Assembly (NCBI GenBank): GCA_016780605.1 | Contig: JADHLS010000013.1 | Location: forward strand, 1-18,709 | Length of the DNA: 18,709 nt | Source: Reyranella sp. | GTDB lineage: Bacteria > Pseudomonadota > Alphaproteobacteria > Reyranellales > Reyranellaceae | Reading direction: 5' to 3' | Part shown: piece after piece, positions 1 to 7,674 of the stretch | Numbering within the stretch: position 1 is the stretch's first letter | Layout of the letters: every line of letters starts with the position of its first letter | Position numbers and translations under genes: made by a program | Notes under the pieces: generated by a model | Databases searched by the model: none | Told to the model about the DNA's origin: nothing | What the model saw: the letters and a program-made list of their open reading frames with translations, nothing else

Positions 1-1450
1 GCGATGCGGCGATACGGCTGAGCGGCGCAAGACGGCGCAAGCCATCCTCGACCAATGCGGGATCGAGCAATTCGCCCAGTTCCCATGGCATGTAGACGCT
101 GCGGCGCAGGAGATAGGCGCCGGCCCAGTTGCCGCCATACTGCAGCACGCCGGCCGCCTTGGGATGCAGGCCAAGTCCCGCGCTGATCGCCATCGACAGC
201 CCCCGCCGCGCGAGAGTGCCGACACCGGGGAGCCATGACAGCGGCCGCAGCCAATGCACGCTCTTCGGCACGTCAACGAAGGACGGGTAGCCGCCGAAGC
301 ACTCGTCCGCGCCCAGCCCGCTCAGCGCCACCTTGATGCCCGCCTCATGAGCTGCCTTGGCGACAAACCAGGTGTTGATGCCGTCGATCGTAGGCAGGTC
401 CATGGCATCGAGGATCGCCGGCAGATCCGCCTCGAACTCGGCGCGATCGACGGCGCGCACGATGTGCCGGGCGCCGTAGCGGCGAGCGACCTCGCCGGCG
501 AGCGGCGCCTCGTCGACCGGCAACCCCTTGAACTCCGCGAAAGCAAGCGTGACGGCCGAGACCGATTGCGCACCCGGTCCGGCCCCCAATCCGGCCATCG
601 TGCCGAGTAGCGCCCCGGAATCGAGACCGGCCGACAGGAATACCGCCACCGGCACGTCGGCCACCACATGGTGGCGCACCGAATCGCGCACCGCGTCGGC
701 AAGGCGCCGGCGTGCATCTCTCACGTCGTGGCCGGCAGTCTGTGCGCGCACCGCGAGCGCCTCGGCGACGTCGTAGTAGCGCTGCGGTATGCCCGGGCCG
801 CTGGCATCGACGGTGAGCGTCGTTCCGGCCGGCAGGCAATGGATGTCTCGCCACACCGTGAACGGCTCGGGCACGCTGCCGAACAGGTGGAAGCCGACGA
901 TGCCGGCAGAATCGGGGTCGCGCCCCACCGCACCGCCCGCCAGCAGCGCCTTGGCCTGCGAGGCGAAGCGCACCGTCCAACCGTCGTCGCTCCAATACAG
1001 CGGCTTTATGCCGAGCGCGTCACGCGCCAGCAGCAGGGTGCGCTTGTTCGCATCCCACAAGCCGAAAGCGAACATGCCGCGCAGCTTGCGCACCATGTCA
1101 GCGCCGCAATCGGCGTAGAGCTGCAGCAGCACCTCGGTGTCGGAGCCGCTGCGGAACGTATAGCCGCGTGCCGTCAACTCATCGCGCAGTTCGCGGTAGT
1201 TGTAGATCTCGCCGTTGAACGTAATGCTGTAGCGGCCGCAGGCGCTGTGCATCGGCTGCGCCCCGGCTTCGCTCAGATCGATGATGGCCAATCGCTGGTG
1301 GCCGAAGCCGGTCCGCCCGTCGGCCGAGATCCACAGCCCCTTGCCATCGGGACCGCGCGCCGCCATGCGGTCGTTGATGCGCGCCAGCTCGGCGCGATCG
1401 ACTGCAGGCGCGACGGCAAGATAGGCGTGGATGCCGGCTATTCCGCACAT
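1..1450 (-). CDS. asnB: Asparagine synthase (glutamine-hydrolysing), C-terminus cut by window edge
   Basis: The protein moves the amide nitrogen of glutamine onto aspartate (or a related carboxylate) using ATP. The start is fixed by MCGIAG, which places the nucleophile Cys at residue 2 after Met removal. The class II glutaminase domain shows RGPD (32-35), GHQRLAIIDLS (50-60), NGEIYNY (79-85) and SGSDTE (101-106). The synthetase domain has the PP-loop LSAGLDS (272-278; SAG replaces the commoner SGG) and SGLGADE (377-383). About 483 codons are present; the family usually has 590-650, so the end lies off the left edge. It starts 28 bp after the sugar transferase gene on the same strand. AsnB paralogues are common in polysaccharide clusters, where they may amidate sugars or act in general nitrogen metabolism. 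No strong ribosome-binding site is visible. The family call is secure; the acceptor substrate is unknown. Confidence 0.93.
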   Translation of the reverse strand, partial: MCGIAGIHAYLAVAPAVDRAELARINDRMAARGPDGKGLWISADGRTGFGHQRLAIIDLSEAGAQPMHSACGRYSITFNGEIYNYRELRDELTARGYTFRSGSDTEVLLQLYADCGADMVRKLRGMFAFGLWDANKRTLLLARDALGIKPLYWSDDGWTVRFASQAKALLAGGAVGRDPDSAGIVGFHLFGSVPEPFTVWRDIHCLPAGTTLTVDASGPGIPQRYYDVAEALAVRAQTAGHDVRDARRRLADAVRDSVRHHVVADVPVAVFLSAGLDSGALLGTMAGLGAGPGAQSVSAVTLAFAEFKGLPVDEAPLAGEVARRYGARHIVRAVDRAEFEADLPAILDAMDLPTIDGINTWFVAKAAHEAGIKVALSGLGADECFGGYPSFVDVPKSVHWLRPLSWLPGVGTLARRGLSMAISAGLGLHPKAAGVLQYGGNWAGAYLLRRSVYMPWELGELLDPALVEDGLRRLAPLSRIAAS

Positions 1451-1478
1451 GGTCCAGTTCGCAAGTGGGCGGCGACGG

Positions 1479-2798
1479 TCAGCGCGCACCGGTGCCGCGG
1501 AACACCACGGCAAAGGTACGCAGCACGATCACAAGATCAAGCCACAGCGAACAATGCTTGAGGTAGTAGAGATCGTACTCGAGCTTGGAGCGCATCTCGT
1601 CGGGGGCGTGAGCATAGCCCTGGTTGATCTGCGCCCAGCCCGTCACTCCGGGCCGTACGATGCCGCGCAGCGCGAAGTGCTCGATGTCGCGCACATATCC
1701 CTGCTCGAGCGACGCGGCCTCCGGGCGTGGCCCGACCCAACTCATGTCGCCGCGCAGGATGTTGAAGACCTGCGGCAGCTCGTCGAGTCGGCACCGGCGC
1801 AGGAAGGCGCCGACGCGCGTGACGCGGGGATCGATGGCGGCAGTGAAGCTCGGTCCGCCGGCGCCATGGAACATGGTGCGGAACTTGACCATGCGAAATG
1901 CCCGGCCGCGGCGGCCGACGCGCGTCTGGATGAAGAAAACCGGTCCCCGACTGTCGAGGCGGACTGCCAACGCCACGGCCGCCAGAACCGGCAGGAGGAT
2001 CGGCAGCGCCAGCACGGTGAGACCAAGCTCAATCACGCGGCGGACGACGAGATACTGGCGCGACGGCAACAGGGCGCCGAATTCGTTGGGCATGAGGCCC
2101 CCGAGCGGCGTGCGGCCGGTCAGTGTCTCGACGATATAGCGCCGGTCGAGCACCGGTACGCCCGCGATCGCGGCATCGGCCAGCGCAGCCAGCCGTCCCT
2201 CGCCGAGGTCGGCTGCCAAGTCGGCGACGATGGCATCCACCCGGATGTCCCGCCGCTGCACGTCATCGAAGTCGAGCCACCGGCAGGTCCCGAGCGTCGG
2301 CATGTCGGCGATGGAGGAGCGTGGCATCACGGCGTATGTGCGCACCAGGTAGCGCGAGCGCAGCTGCGCCACACTCGCCATCCACAGCAGGGTCAGGATG
2401 CCTGAGCCAAAGAACTGCACGCGCGAATAGTCGATGCGCAGCAGCAACAGGATGGCGGCGATCAGGGCGTAGGTCAGGACGGCGACAGGCGCGACGTAGC
2501 CGATGTTGCCCTGCAGGGTGGCGCGCGGAAAGGTATCGAGCCTTCGGCCGCAATACCAGACCACCGAATAGCCGGCGGCGGTCGAGATGATGGTGAACTC
2601 CGTGCCGCCCCAGGCACCTGCGAACGGCTCGCCCGTGGCGTAGATCGGGATCGGCAGGACGACACAGAACAGGAAGCCGACGGCCGCATCGACCCACGTC
2701 TCAAGGAAGCGCTGCGGCGCCGACCGCATCGCCCGCGAAACATTGACCGGCGCCCCGGCCGACGAGGCATCCGGCCCGACCGGAACCGCTCTGCGCAC
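1479..2798 (-). CDS. Exopolysaccharide polyprenyl glycosylphosphotransferase (bacterial sugar transferase)
   Basis: This inner-membrane enzyme should start a polysaccharide repeat unit by moving a sugar-1-phosphate from a UDP-sugar to undecaprenyl phosphate. The N-terminal half has hydrophobic segments near residues 36-55, 66-82, 100-120 and 130-145, then a soluble region (about 150-245) and another membrane segment (255-279). The C-terminal catalytic domain is typical: GPVFFIQTRVGRRG (285-298), FRMVKFRTM (301-309), RRCRLDELPQVFNILRGDMSWVGPRPE (334-360), RPGVTGWAQINQGY (382-395) and KLEYDLYYL (405-413). Its 439 residues fit the WcaJ/EpsE-type class. The start is GTG, with a GGGAGGG Shine-Dalgarno about 7 bp upstream. 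It lies 109 bp downstream of the ligase gene and 28 bp upstream of asnB. The sugar transferred cannot be read from the sequence. Confidence 0.93.
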   Translation of the reverse strand: MRRAVPVGPDASSAGAPVNVSRAMRSAPQRFLETWVDAAVGFLFCVVLPIPIYATGEPFAGAWGGTEFTIISTAAGYSVVWYCGRRLDTFPRATLQGNIGYVAPVAVLTYALIAAILLLLRIDYSRVQFFGSGILTLLWMASVAQLRSRYLVRTYAVMPRSSIADMPTLGTCRWLDFDDVQRRDIRVDAIVADLAADLGEGRLAALADAAIAGVPVLDRRYIVETLTGRTPLGGLMPNEFGALLPSRQYLVVRRVIELGLTVLALPILLPVLAAVALAVRLDSRGPVFFIQTRVGRRGRAFRMVKFRTMFHGAGGPSFTAAIDPRVTRVGAFLRRCRLDELPQVFNILRGDMSWVGPRPEAASLEQGYVRDIEHFALRGIVRPGVTGWAQINQGYAHAPDEMRSKLEYDLYYLKHCSLWLDLVIVLRTFAVVFRGTGAR

Positions 2799-2907
2799 GC
2801 CTGCGCCCTCCCACCCCTAACCTGCCATACCCGCTGACGCCGTCCGCCGACATAGCGGCCGCCGCTGTAGGCCCCGTATCTTTGCACCCGCGATGAGTAT
2901 AGTTCAT

Positions 2908-4419
2908 TCACTCCCAGGGCGTAAAGTCTCGCGGCGTACGCTCCCTGCGGCCGAATGCCTGAGTCCAACCCATGCCCAGGAGTGCGCTGACAACGAAGCC
3001 GATGGCCGGCATCTGCAGGCTGAAATCGACCATGGAGTGCAGAATAGGGACCGCCGCCACCGAAAATGCGGCGCCCGGCAGATAGCGATGAGCGCGTCGC
3101 CGGGTCAGGGCGCCATAGAACGCTACCGCACATGGAATGAGGATAATGGCGTAGCCGACTAGAGCCATCGGCACGCCGACCTCCACCATCGTCTCAAGGG
3201 GCGTGGAGTGCGCCAGATCGTTGGCCACTGGCAGGTTCGTGGGCTGAAGGACGGCATAAATATCCGCGAAGCTGCCCAGCCCCCAACCTAGCCAGGGCGA
3301 CATCCCGATGGCCTGCAGGGCGGCTCGCCAGATGCTGATACGGCTGCCCAAGTCTGAAGTGTACGCAAACTTTTCGAGAATACTGTTGCCGGCAATGACC
3401 ACGACAACTGCGACCAGAGCGACGCCGATTGCCGCGAGGAGACGCACCAGGCCAGGCCGCGAATGCCAACGGCCGCGCAGCATCAGCACGGCGAGCACCC
3501 CGCCGCTCGCCAGCGTCGCCGCGAGGGCGGCGCGCGAAGACGAATACAGTAAGCCACCGAGGAGCAGAAGGGATACCGCCAGCATCGTCACGCGAAAGCC
3601 GGTCAGAGACGCGACGAAGCTCTCCTCGTCGTCCTCGTCGTAGCCGTACGGCATGTCGCCCTGGCGGCGTCGGCCGGCAAAGATCATTGCCATCGTCGCG
3701 ACCAGCGCCATGCCGCAATAGGATCCGAATGAATTGCTGCTGACGAACGTGCCTGACATCACGCAGCGGTTGCTTGGACTGTAGGTGCCGACCTTCTTGA
3801 GATAGCCGCCGAGGTAGCAGGAATGTGTCTGGACCTGCATGAGGAAGCCATAGGCCACGACCAGCACGGCGCCGGCGATGAACATCAGGAGGAACAGGCG
3901 CGCGCGATTGCGGTCGCGGCACAGCGCGCGCGCCATGACGAAAATCGCGCCGCAGGTCAGGCATTTTAGCAGCGTGTTGCGTGAGACATCGATCGCAAGA
4001 TCGGGGACCGGCGGGTGAGCGCTGCCGAGCAGTCGCGCGGCATTCTCGTAGAACCAGGCGCTGCCCGACAGCGGCGCCCAGCTGGCCATCTGGAAGAGCC
4101 CGAACAGGACGAACACCACGAAGCAGCCGATCAGCGCCAGCAACGGCATACGCTCGCGCTCGATCACCTCGAAACCGCCGCGCACTCCGAACCCAGCCGC
4201 GACGGCGATCGCCATCACGCCGATCAGCACCGCGATCGGCGCCCACGCCCAGTCGCGGTTGGCGCCCATCGGCAGCGCGGCCAACGAAACAACGGCAAAG
4301 AAGGCCGTCGCGAGCAGCCAATCGACCAGTCCGCGAGCCATTGCCAGCGGCGGCCGCCGCAGCGAACCGGCTTCCCTTCCGAAGACTAGTTCCTCTTCAC
4401 GTTCGGGTCTGCCAGCCAT
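2908..4419 (-). CDS. O-antigen ligase / polysaccharide polymerase family membrane protein (Wzy_C-like)
   Basis: This is a 503-residue inner-membrane protein with about 12 hydrophobic segments from residue 30 to 485. The large periplasmic-type loop with RISIWRAALQAIGMSPWLGWGLGSF (360-384) and AHSTPLETMVEVG (403-415) is typical of the O-antigen ligase/Wzy family, which joins or polymerises lipid-linked glycans on the periplasmic side. An acidic stretch, DEDDEE (261-266), lies in a loop between two membrane segments. Its ATG lies inside the end of the upstream gene (34-bp overlap), with AGGA about 9 bp before it. Together with the sugar transferase it suggests a Wzy-type exopolysaccharide or capsule route. 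Ligase and polymerase cannot be told apart from sequence alone. Confidence 0.87.
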   Translation of the reverse strand: MAGRPEREEELVFGREAGSLRRPPLAMARGLVDWLLATAFFAVVSLAALPMGANRDWAWAPIAVLIGVMAIAVAAGFGVRGGFEVIERERMPLLALIGCFVVFVLFGLFQMASWAPLSGSAWFYENAARLLGSAHPPVPDLAIDVSRNTLLKCLTCGAIFVMARALCRDRNRARLFLLMFIAGAVLVVAYGFLMQVQTHSCYLGGYLKKVGTYSPSNRCVMSGTFVSSNSFGSYCGMALVATMAMIFAGRRRQGDMPYGYDEDDEESFVASLTGFRVTMLAVSLLLLGGLLYSSSRAALAATLASGGVLAVLMLRGRWHSRPGLVRLLAAIGVALVAVVVVIAGNSILEKFAYTSDLGSRISIWRAALQAIGMSPWLGWGLGSFADIYAVLQPTNLPVANDLAHSTPLETMVEVGVPMALVGYAIILIPCAVAFYGALTRRRAHRYLPGAAFSVAAVPILHSMVDFSLQMPAIGFVVSALLGMGWTQAFGRRERTPRDFTPWE

Positions 4420-5141
4420 TTCGTCAGTTCCTGTTGAGCGCCGGGCTCGTCACGCACGAAATAGCGGACGAAGAGTTCGTCGAGCGGCGAATGGATAACG
4501 GAGGCAAAGAAGCGCCGATCCGCACTTTGGCGCCAGGTCGTCGCGACGTAGCTCGCGATCTGCTCGCGCTCCTTGGGTGTGAAGAACTGCCAGTTGTTGA
4601 GGATGAGGCGGAGCCGACTGGGCCACAGAACCTCCATCATCGGCGCGGTGGCGATCGACATCATCAGTGCCGCCACCACCTTGACCGAGGGTCCGCCGAT
4701 GGCCTGCCGGGCCGCAGCCAGCTGAGCCCACGCGACGCCGCGCGCCGGCGCATTGCCCAACCCAAAATCGAGATCGGCCTGCGCCTGGTTCAGCCACTTG
4801 GAACGCTCATCGGCGCTCGCGCCGAGGCCCGGCGTCAGCGCGGCGGCCAGAAGCATCTCCGCTCTGCCCAACCGTCGGCCTGCCACCGGGTCGGCCGCCA
4901 CCCCTTGGTCCAATGCCTGCAAGGCCGCCTCGGCTCCAGCAAGGTCGGGAGGTTGGCCGGTGCGAAATTCAAAAAAAGCCGTATCCGCCTTCTGCGCCTG
5001 CAAGGCGCCGTTGGCCACGGGCCACGCCACGAAGGCGAGCACTGCCCCGCCAACGCCGAGAAGCCCGCGCAGCATCCAGGTCATTGCGTTCAAAGCAGTC
5101 GGTCTTTCCCCTTGGGCACTCGTGGCGAGCCCGAATACCAC
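4386..5141 (-). CDS. Membrane-anchored helical protein of unknown function in the polysaccharide cluster
   Basis: I do not recognise a named family. The product has one hydrophobic segment (about residues 24-45) and then a mostly alpha-helical, Ala/Leu-rich body. The 64-160 region has the spacing of weak tetratricopeptide-like helix pairs (AEAALQALDQGVAADP, and GRRLGRAEMLLAAAL), and a conserved-looking WPSRLRLILNNWQFFTPKEREQIASY lies at about 188-213. The layout predicts an N-terminal anchor with a periplasmic body. The listed start is GTG at 5141; an ATG at 5084 (MTWMLRGLLG) would give 232 residues and keep the anchor. Neither has a clear Shine-Dalgarno. The 34-bp overlap with the ligase gene suggests translational coupling and a shared role in polymer assembly, which is an inference. 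Confidence 0.75.
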   Translation of the reverse strand: MVFGLATSAQGERPTALNAMTWMLRGLLGVGGAVLAFVAWPVANGALQAQKADTAFFEFRTGQPPDLAGAEAALQALDQGVAADPVAGRRLGRAEMLLAAALTPGLGASADERSKWLNQAQADLDFGLGNAPARGVAWAQLAAARQAIGGPSVKVVAALMMSIATAPMMEVLWPSRLRLILNNWQFFTPKEREQIASYVATTWRQSADRRFFASVIHSPLDELFVRYFVRDEPGAQQELTKWLADPNVKRN

Positions 5142-5202
5142 CCTGATTTATCGCATCCTACCTGAAATTATCGCTGAATGCGCGTCAAAGGTGCGTGTCC
5201 GG

Positions 5203-6150
5203 TCAGCCGGCCTCGGTCGGCGCCGGACTGGCCGGTTGCCGGGGTGCAGCCTGAGGCGAAGGCCCATCGTTGGAGCCGTCAAGCGCGCGCACATGCACCT
5301 CAACCATCGCCTTGACCATAACATCGGCCGCGCCAGTGAACGCGCCTTTGATTGGCATTGCCTGTTCAGGATCGCGACCGACGCCGACCCGGATCAACCG
5401 CTCGGTCCCGATGATGCCGTTGGTCGGGTCGAACTCCACCCAGCCGGCGCCAGGGAGATAGACCTCCATCCAGGCATGGGGTTGCTCGGAAGTGGCCGCT
5501 CCGTCCGCCCTGTCGAGGGCCGGATCGTACAAGTACCCGGTGACGAAGCGCGCCGCGAGGCCGAGCGCGCGCGCGCCCTCCATCATCAGCAGCGCATAGT
5601 CGCGGCAGGTGCCGCCGCCGGTCTCCAGGGTGACGGCGGGCGCCTGCGTCCCCAGTTCGAAGCGCATGGCGTAGGTCAGGCCTTCCTGGATCCCTTTGCA
5701 CATGCGCGTCAGTGTGGCGAACGTGTCGGGGCCGCCCTCGCCCTCGAGGAACTGCCTTGTCCAGTTGCTGACCATGGCGTTGGGATCGGGGTAGTGCCGC
5801 TCGACATAGCGTGCGAGATCGGGCGCCTCCTCGGCGAGGTAGCTGAATGGCAAGGTGCGTGCGTATTCCTCGATCGGCGGCAGCTCGACCGGCAGCGCGA
5901 AATGCTCCAGCCGGATGGTGCTGGTGAGCTCCAGCCTTTGAGTCGTGCCTTCGAATGAGGCGATGGCGATCGAATTGCCGAATGGATCGTGGATCCATCG
6001 GACCGCCGCGGCAGGCTCGATGGCCAGGTTCGTGTCCAGCAGGCGAAGGTCGTGGCTGTCGCGCGGCCGGAACATCAGGCGGTACTCGCCCAGCGTCACC
6101 GGCGCGGAGTATTCGTAGCGCGTATGGTGGACGATCTGGAGCGTGCGCAT
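5203..6150 (-). CDS. Transglutaminase-like cysteine protease/peptidase family protein
   Basis: The first 90 or so residues (MRTLQIVHHTRYEYSAPVTLGEYRLMFRPR...) form the beta-rich N-terminal domain that goes with bacterial transglutaminase-like proteins. The core follows with the full triad: Cys182 in GGGTCRDYA, His225 in QPHAWMEVYLPGAGW and Asp241 in EFDPTNG. Family members are thought to act as cysteine proteases or amide-bond enzymes; the substrate is unknown. The last 30 residues are Pro/Ala-rich and low in complexity. Relatives are often grouped with alpha-E (DUF403) and circularly permuted ATP-grasp genes, but neither is adjacent here. Its stop lies 61 bp upstream of the polysaccharide gene start on the same strand. 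The length of 315 residues is normal. Confidence 0.9.
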   Translation of the reverse strand: MRTLQIVHHTRYEYSAPVTLGEYRLMFRPRDSHDLRLLDTNLAIEPAAAVRWIHDPFGNSIAIASFEGTTQRLELTSTIRLEHFALPVELPPIEEYARTLPFSYLAEEAPDLARYVERHYPDPNAMVSNWTRQFLEGEGGPDTFATLTRMCKGIQEGLTYAMRFELGTQAPAVTLETGGGTCRDYALLMMEGARALGLAARFVTGYLYDPALDRADGAATSEQPHAWMEVYLPGAGWVEFDPTNGIIGTERLIRVGVGRDPEQAMPIKGAFTGAADVMVKAMVEVHVRALDGSNDGPSPQAAPRQPASPAPTEAG

Positions 6151-6337
6151 AGGACGTCATAATGCATCACGCGTCGAGGGGTTGCACGGACTGACGCCTC
6201 AAGAGGCAGCAATGCTGAGCCAGGCCGAACTCGGAAAGTGCCCATCGCCACCGCTGGCCAGCCCGTTCGCCTCGGCGCTCGGGCGATATTTCGGAACAGG
6301 CGCTGCAGGCCCTGGGACGCCGCGTAGTGCACCATGC

Positions 6338-6454
6338 TCAGGCTCGCCTCCAGCCGCTGCGCGGCCTGCGCCAATCGGTGCGTCTGGCAAGATCGCCGAG
6401 ATCGGGAACGCAGGAATAGAAATGCGCCGGCAAGAGGTTGATGCCGGCGCGCGC
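6338..6454 (-). pseudogene. Possible remnant of a class I SAM-dependent methyltransferase N-terminus
   Basis: The stretch 6151-6454 has no convincing intact gene. Just after the DUF2161 stop, one frame reads 38 codons containing GINLLPAHFYSCVPDLGDL followed by RRTDWRRP, then a TGA at 6338-6340. I recall the pattern LPxHFYSPxPD...W as the N-terminal signature of a methyltransferase family common in polysaccharide clusters. There is no start codon in frame and no SAM-binding motif follows. The bases to 6151 give further short pieces in other frames (for example YRPSAEANGLASGGDG, near 6265-6310) that could be frameshifted continuation. The identification rests on memory of the motif, so confidence is modest. 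Otherwise I see nothing in 6151-6337. Confidence 0.35.
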
Positions 6455-7108
6455 TCATGTCGACGGCCCCTTGGCGAATTGCTCGAGGCCGGTGCGTCCC
6501 TGCGGCGTCAGCGCATAGACGCCGCGCTCCACGCGCTCGAACCACCCGTAGTGATCGTGCCGCAGGATCTTGGCGGCATTCGGCACATCAGCGGCTGCGC
6601 GCATGGCCTTCGGCGCCATCGGACCGTGGCTGGCCAGCAGCGCCGCGCAACGCAGCGCTTCCTGGCGATAAGCCGTCATCAGCGGCGCGCGCATGGCCAA
6701 GCCGCCAAGGTTGGGGTCGCCGACGCGCCGCCGATGCTCGCCCAGCAAGCGGCCGGCCTTGCGCTTGTTCGCCCGCGGCTTGTACGGCAAGGGATCGAGC
6801 ACGACATCGGCTCGGGCGTCGGCGATCACCAGCAGGCCAAGCCCGAGTCGGCGACAGAGCTTCTTGACGTTCCGCATCTGCCGCGGCCATTGGCCGACCG
6901 CGACATAGACGCGGTCCGACAATGCCAGACGATCGATGCCTTGCAGCACCAGGCCGAGACCGAAAATCCGTTTCAGCTCGACGATTACCGGCGGCTCCTC
7001 GCCGCGCACGCCGACCACATCGCAGCCCCGCACCTCGCCCTTGACGACGTATCCCTGTTCCTCGAGCAGCGCCTTCACCGGCGCATAGAGATCACTCTCC
7101 AGCGGCAT
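6455..7108 (-). CDS. DUF2161-type protein: PD-(D/E)XK-like N-terminal domain plus C-terminal winged-helix-like region
   Basis: The product has 217 residues and starts MPLESDLYAPVKALLEEQGY. The N-terminal domain carries CDVVGVRGEEPPVIVELK (29-46). Asp30 and Glu44-x-Lys46 are spaced like the active site of PD-(D/E)XK nucleases, followed by the helix LGLVLQGIDRLALSDRVYVAV. The C-terminal 60 residues (AYRQEALRCAALLASHGPMAPKAMR...DHYGWFERVERGVYALTPQG) look like a winged helix. This agrees with the DUF2161 family, sometimes named a phosphodiesterase. No activity is established from the sequence. The longer open frame continuing upstream is a shadow of the response regulator gene, so I chose the ATG at 7108, where family similarity begins. 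No good Shine-Dalgarno is seen. It starts 38 bp after the response regulator stop. Confidence 0.85.
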   Translation of the reverse strand: MPLESDLYAPVKALLEEQGYVVKGEVRGCDVVGVRGEEPPVIVELKRIFGLGLVLQGIDRLALSDRVYVAVGQWPRQMRNVKKLCRRLGLGLLVIADARADVVLDPLPYKPRANKRKAGRLLGEHRRRVGDPNLGGLAMRAPLMTAYRQEALRCAALLASHGPMAPKAMRAAADVPNAAKILRHDHYGWFERVERGVYALTPQGRTGLEQFAKGPST

Positions 7109-7146
7109 CCCGCGGAGAGGATAGCATGCTCGCCTGTGGGTCGCCC

Positions 7147-7530
7147 CTAGCCCACGCGCGCCGTGAACAGCTCCCTCACCGATTCGATCAAGCGGTCGTC
7201 GTTCACCGGCTTGTCGAGCCGCGGGGCGGTGCGCAGCGCGGACGGCACGATGCTGAGGTCGCGGTACCCGGTGACGAACACGAAGGGGATGTTGCGGGCG
7301 CGCAGCACGTCGGCGATGGCGAAGCTGAACTCGCCGTGGAGGTTGATGTCGAGGATCGCCCCGTCGAGCTCGGCTTCCTGGGCAAGCGCCAGCCCGATAT
7401 CGAGCTGTCCGACCGGGCCAACCACATGGCAGCCGCTGTCCTCCAATAGATCCTTGGTGACTTCCGCTAGCAGAAAATTGTCTTCGACGATCAGGACGTT
7501 CAGACCTTCCAGCGGCGTCGGGGCGCGCAT
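7147..7530 (-). CDS. Single-domain response regulator (CheY-like receiver)
   Basis: The product is 127 residues and is a receiver domain with no output domain. Key residues are all present: acidic pair Glu16-Asp17 (LIVEDN), phosphoacceptor Asp61 (ILDINLHG), Thr87 (VFVTGYR) and Lys107-Pro (LDKP). Such stand-alone receivers relay phosphate to partner proteins or act by protein contact. The sequence style (VLIVEDNFLLAEVTKDLLEDSGCHVVGPVG) is common in alphaproteobacterial regulators. No histidine kinase gene is next to it. I chose the ATG at 7530; a GTG at 7581 in the same frame would add 17 residues. GGAGG lies 11 bp before the ATG. A Pho-box-like repeat lies upstream on this strand (7623-7640). 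Confidence 0.9.
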   Translation of the reverse strand: MRAPTPLEGLNVLIVEDNFLLAEVTKDLLEDSGCHVVGPVGQLDIGLALAQEAELDGAILDINLHGEFSFAIADVLRARNIPFVFVTGYRDLSIVPSALRTAPRLDKPVNDDRLIESVRELFTARVG

Positions 7531-7622
7531 GATCGGCCAAGCCTCCACCTTTGCCGGCCCTCCAGGCGTCACGGACGCCACCGGTCACTCACACAGTCTG
7601 GAATGAATGACGGCCAACCGGT

Positions 7623-7640
7623 ATGACAAAGCTATGACCG
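7623..7640 (-). promoter_or_regulatory. Pho-box-like direct repeat
   Basis: Read on the minus strand, the site is CGGTCAT-AGCT-TTGTCAT. It consists of two 7-bp repeats with an 11-bp period and a 4-bp spacer. Six and six of seven positions match the PhoB half-site CTGTCAT. It sits in the gap between the response regulator gene (same strand, start 7530) and the enolase-superfamily gene (opposite strand, start 7675). No clear -10 hexamer was identified. A chance match in a 140-bp gap is possible. Confidence 0.3.
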
Positions 7641-7674
7641 AACAGTGGGCGCCGGACGCCGAGGCGGCCTTGGC

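Noticed and set aside
668..1561. Plus-strand open frame opposite the asparagine synthase gene
   Set aside because: The opposite strand encodes clear glutaminase and PP-loop motifs.
3981..5165. Long plus-strand open frame of 394 codons opposite the ligase and helical-protein genes
   Set aside because: It is Arg/Pro-rich, without recognisable motifs, and lies opposite genes with clear family signatures. In high-GC DNA such antisense frames are expected.
7109..7588. Long minus-strand frame joining the response regulator region to the DUF2161 gene
   Set aside because: The upstream part is the response regulator in another frame; similarity to DUF2161 starts at MPLESDLY (7108).
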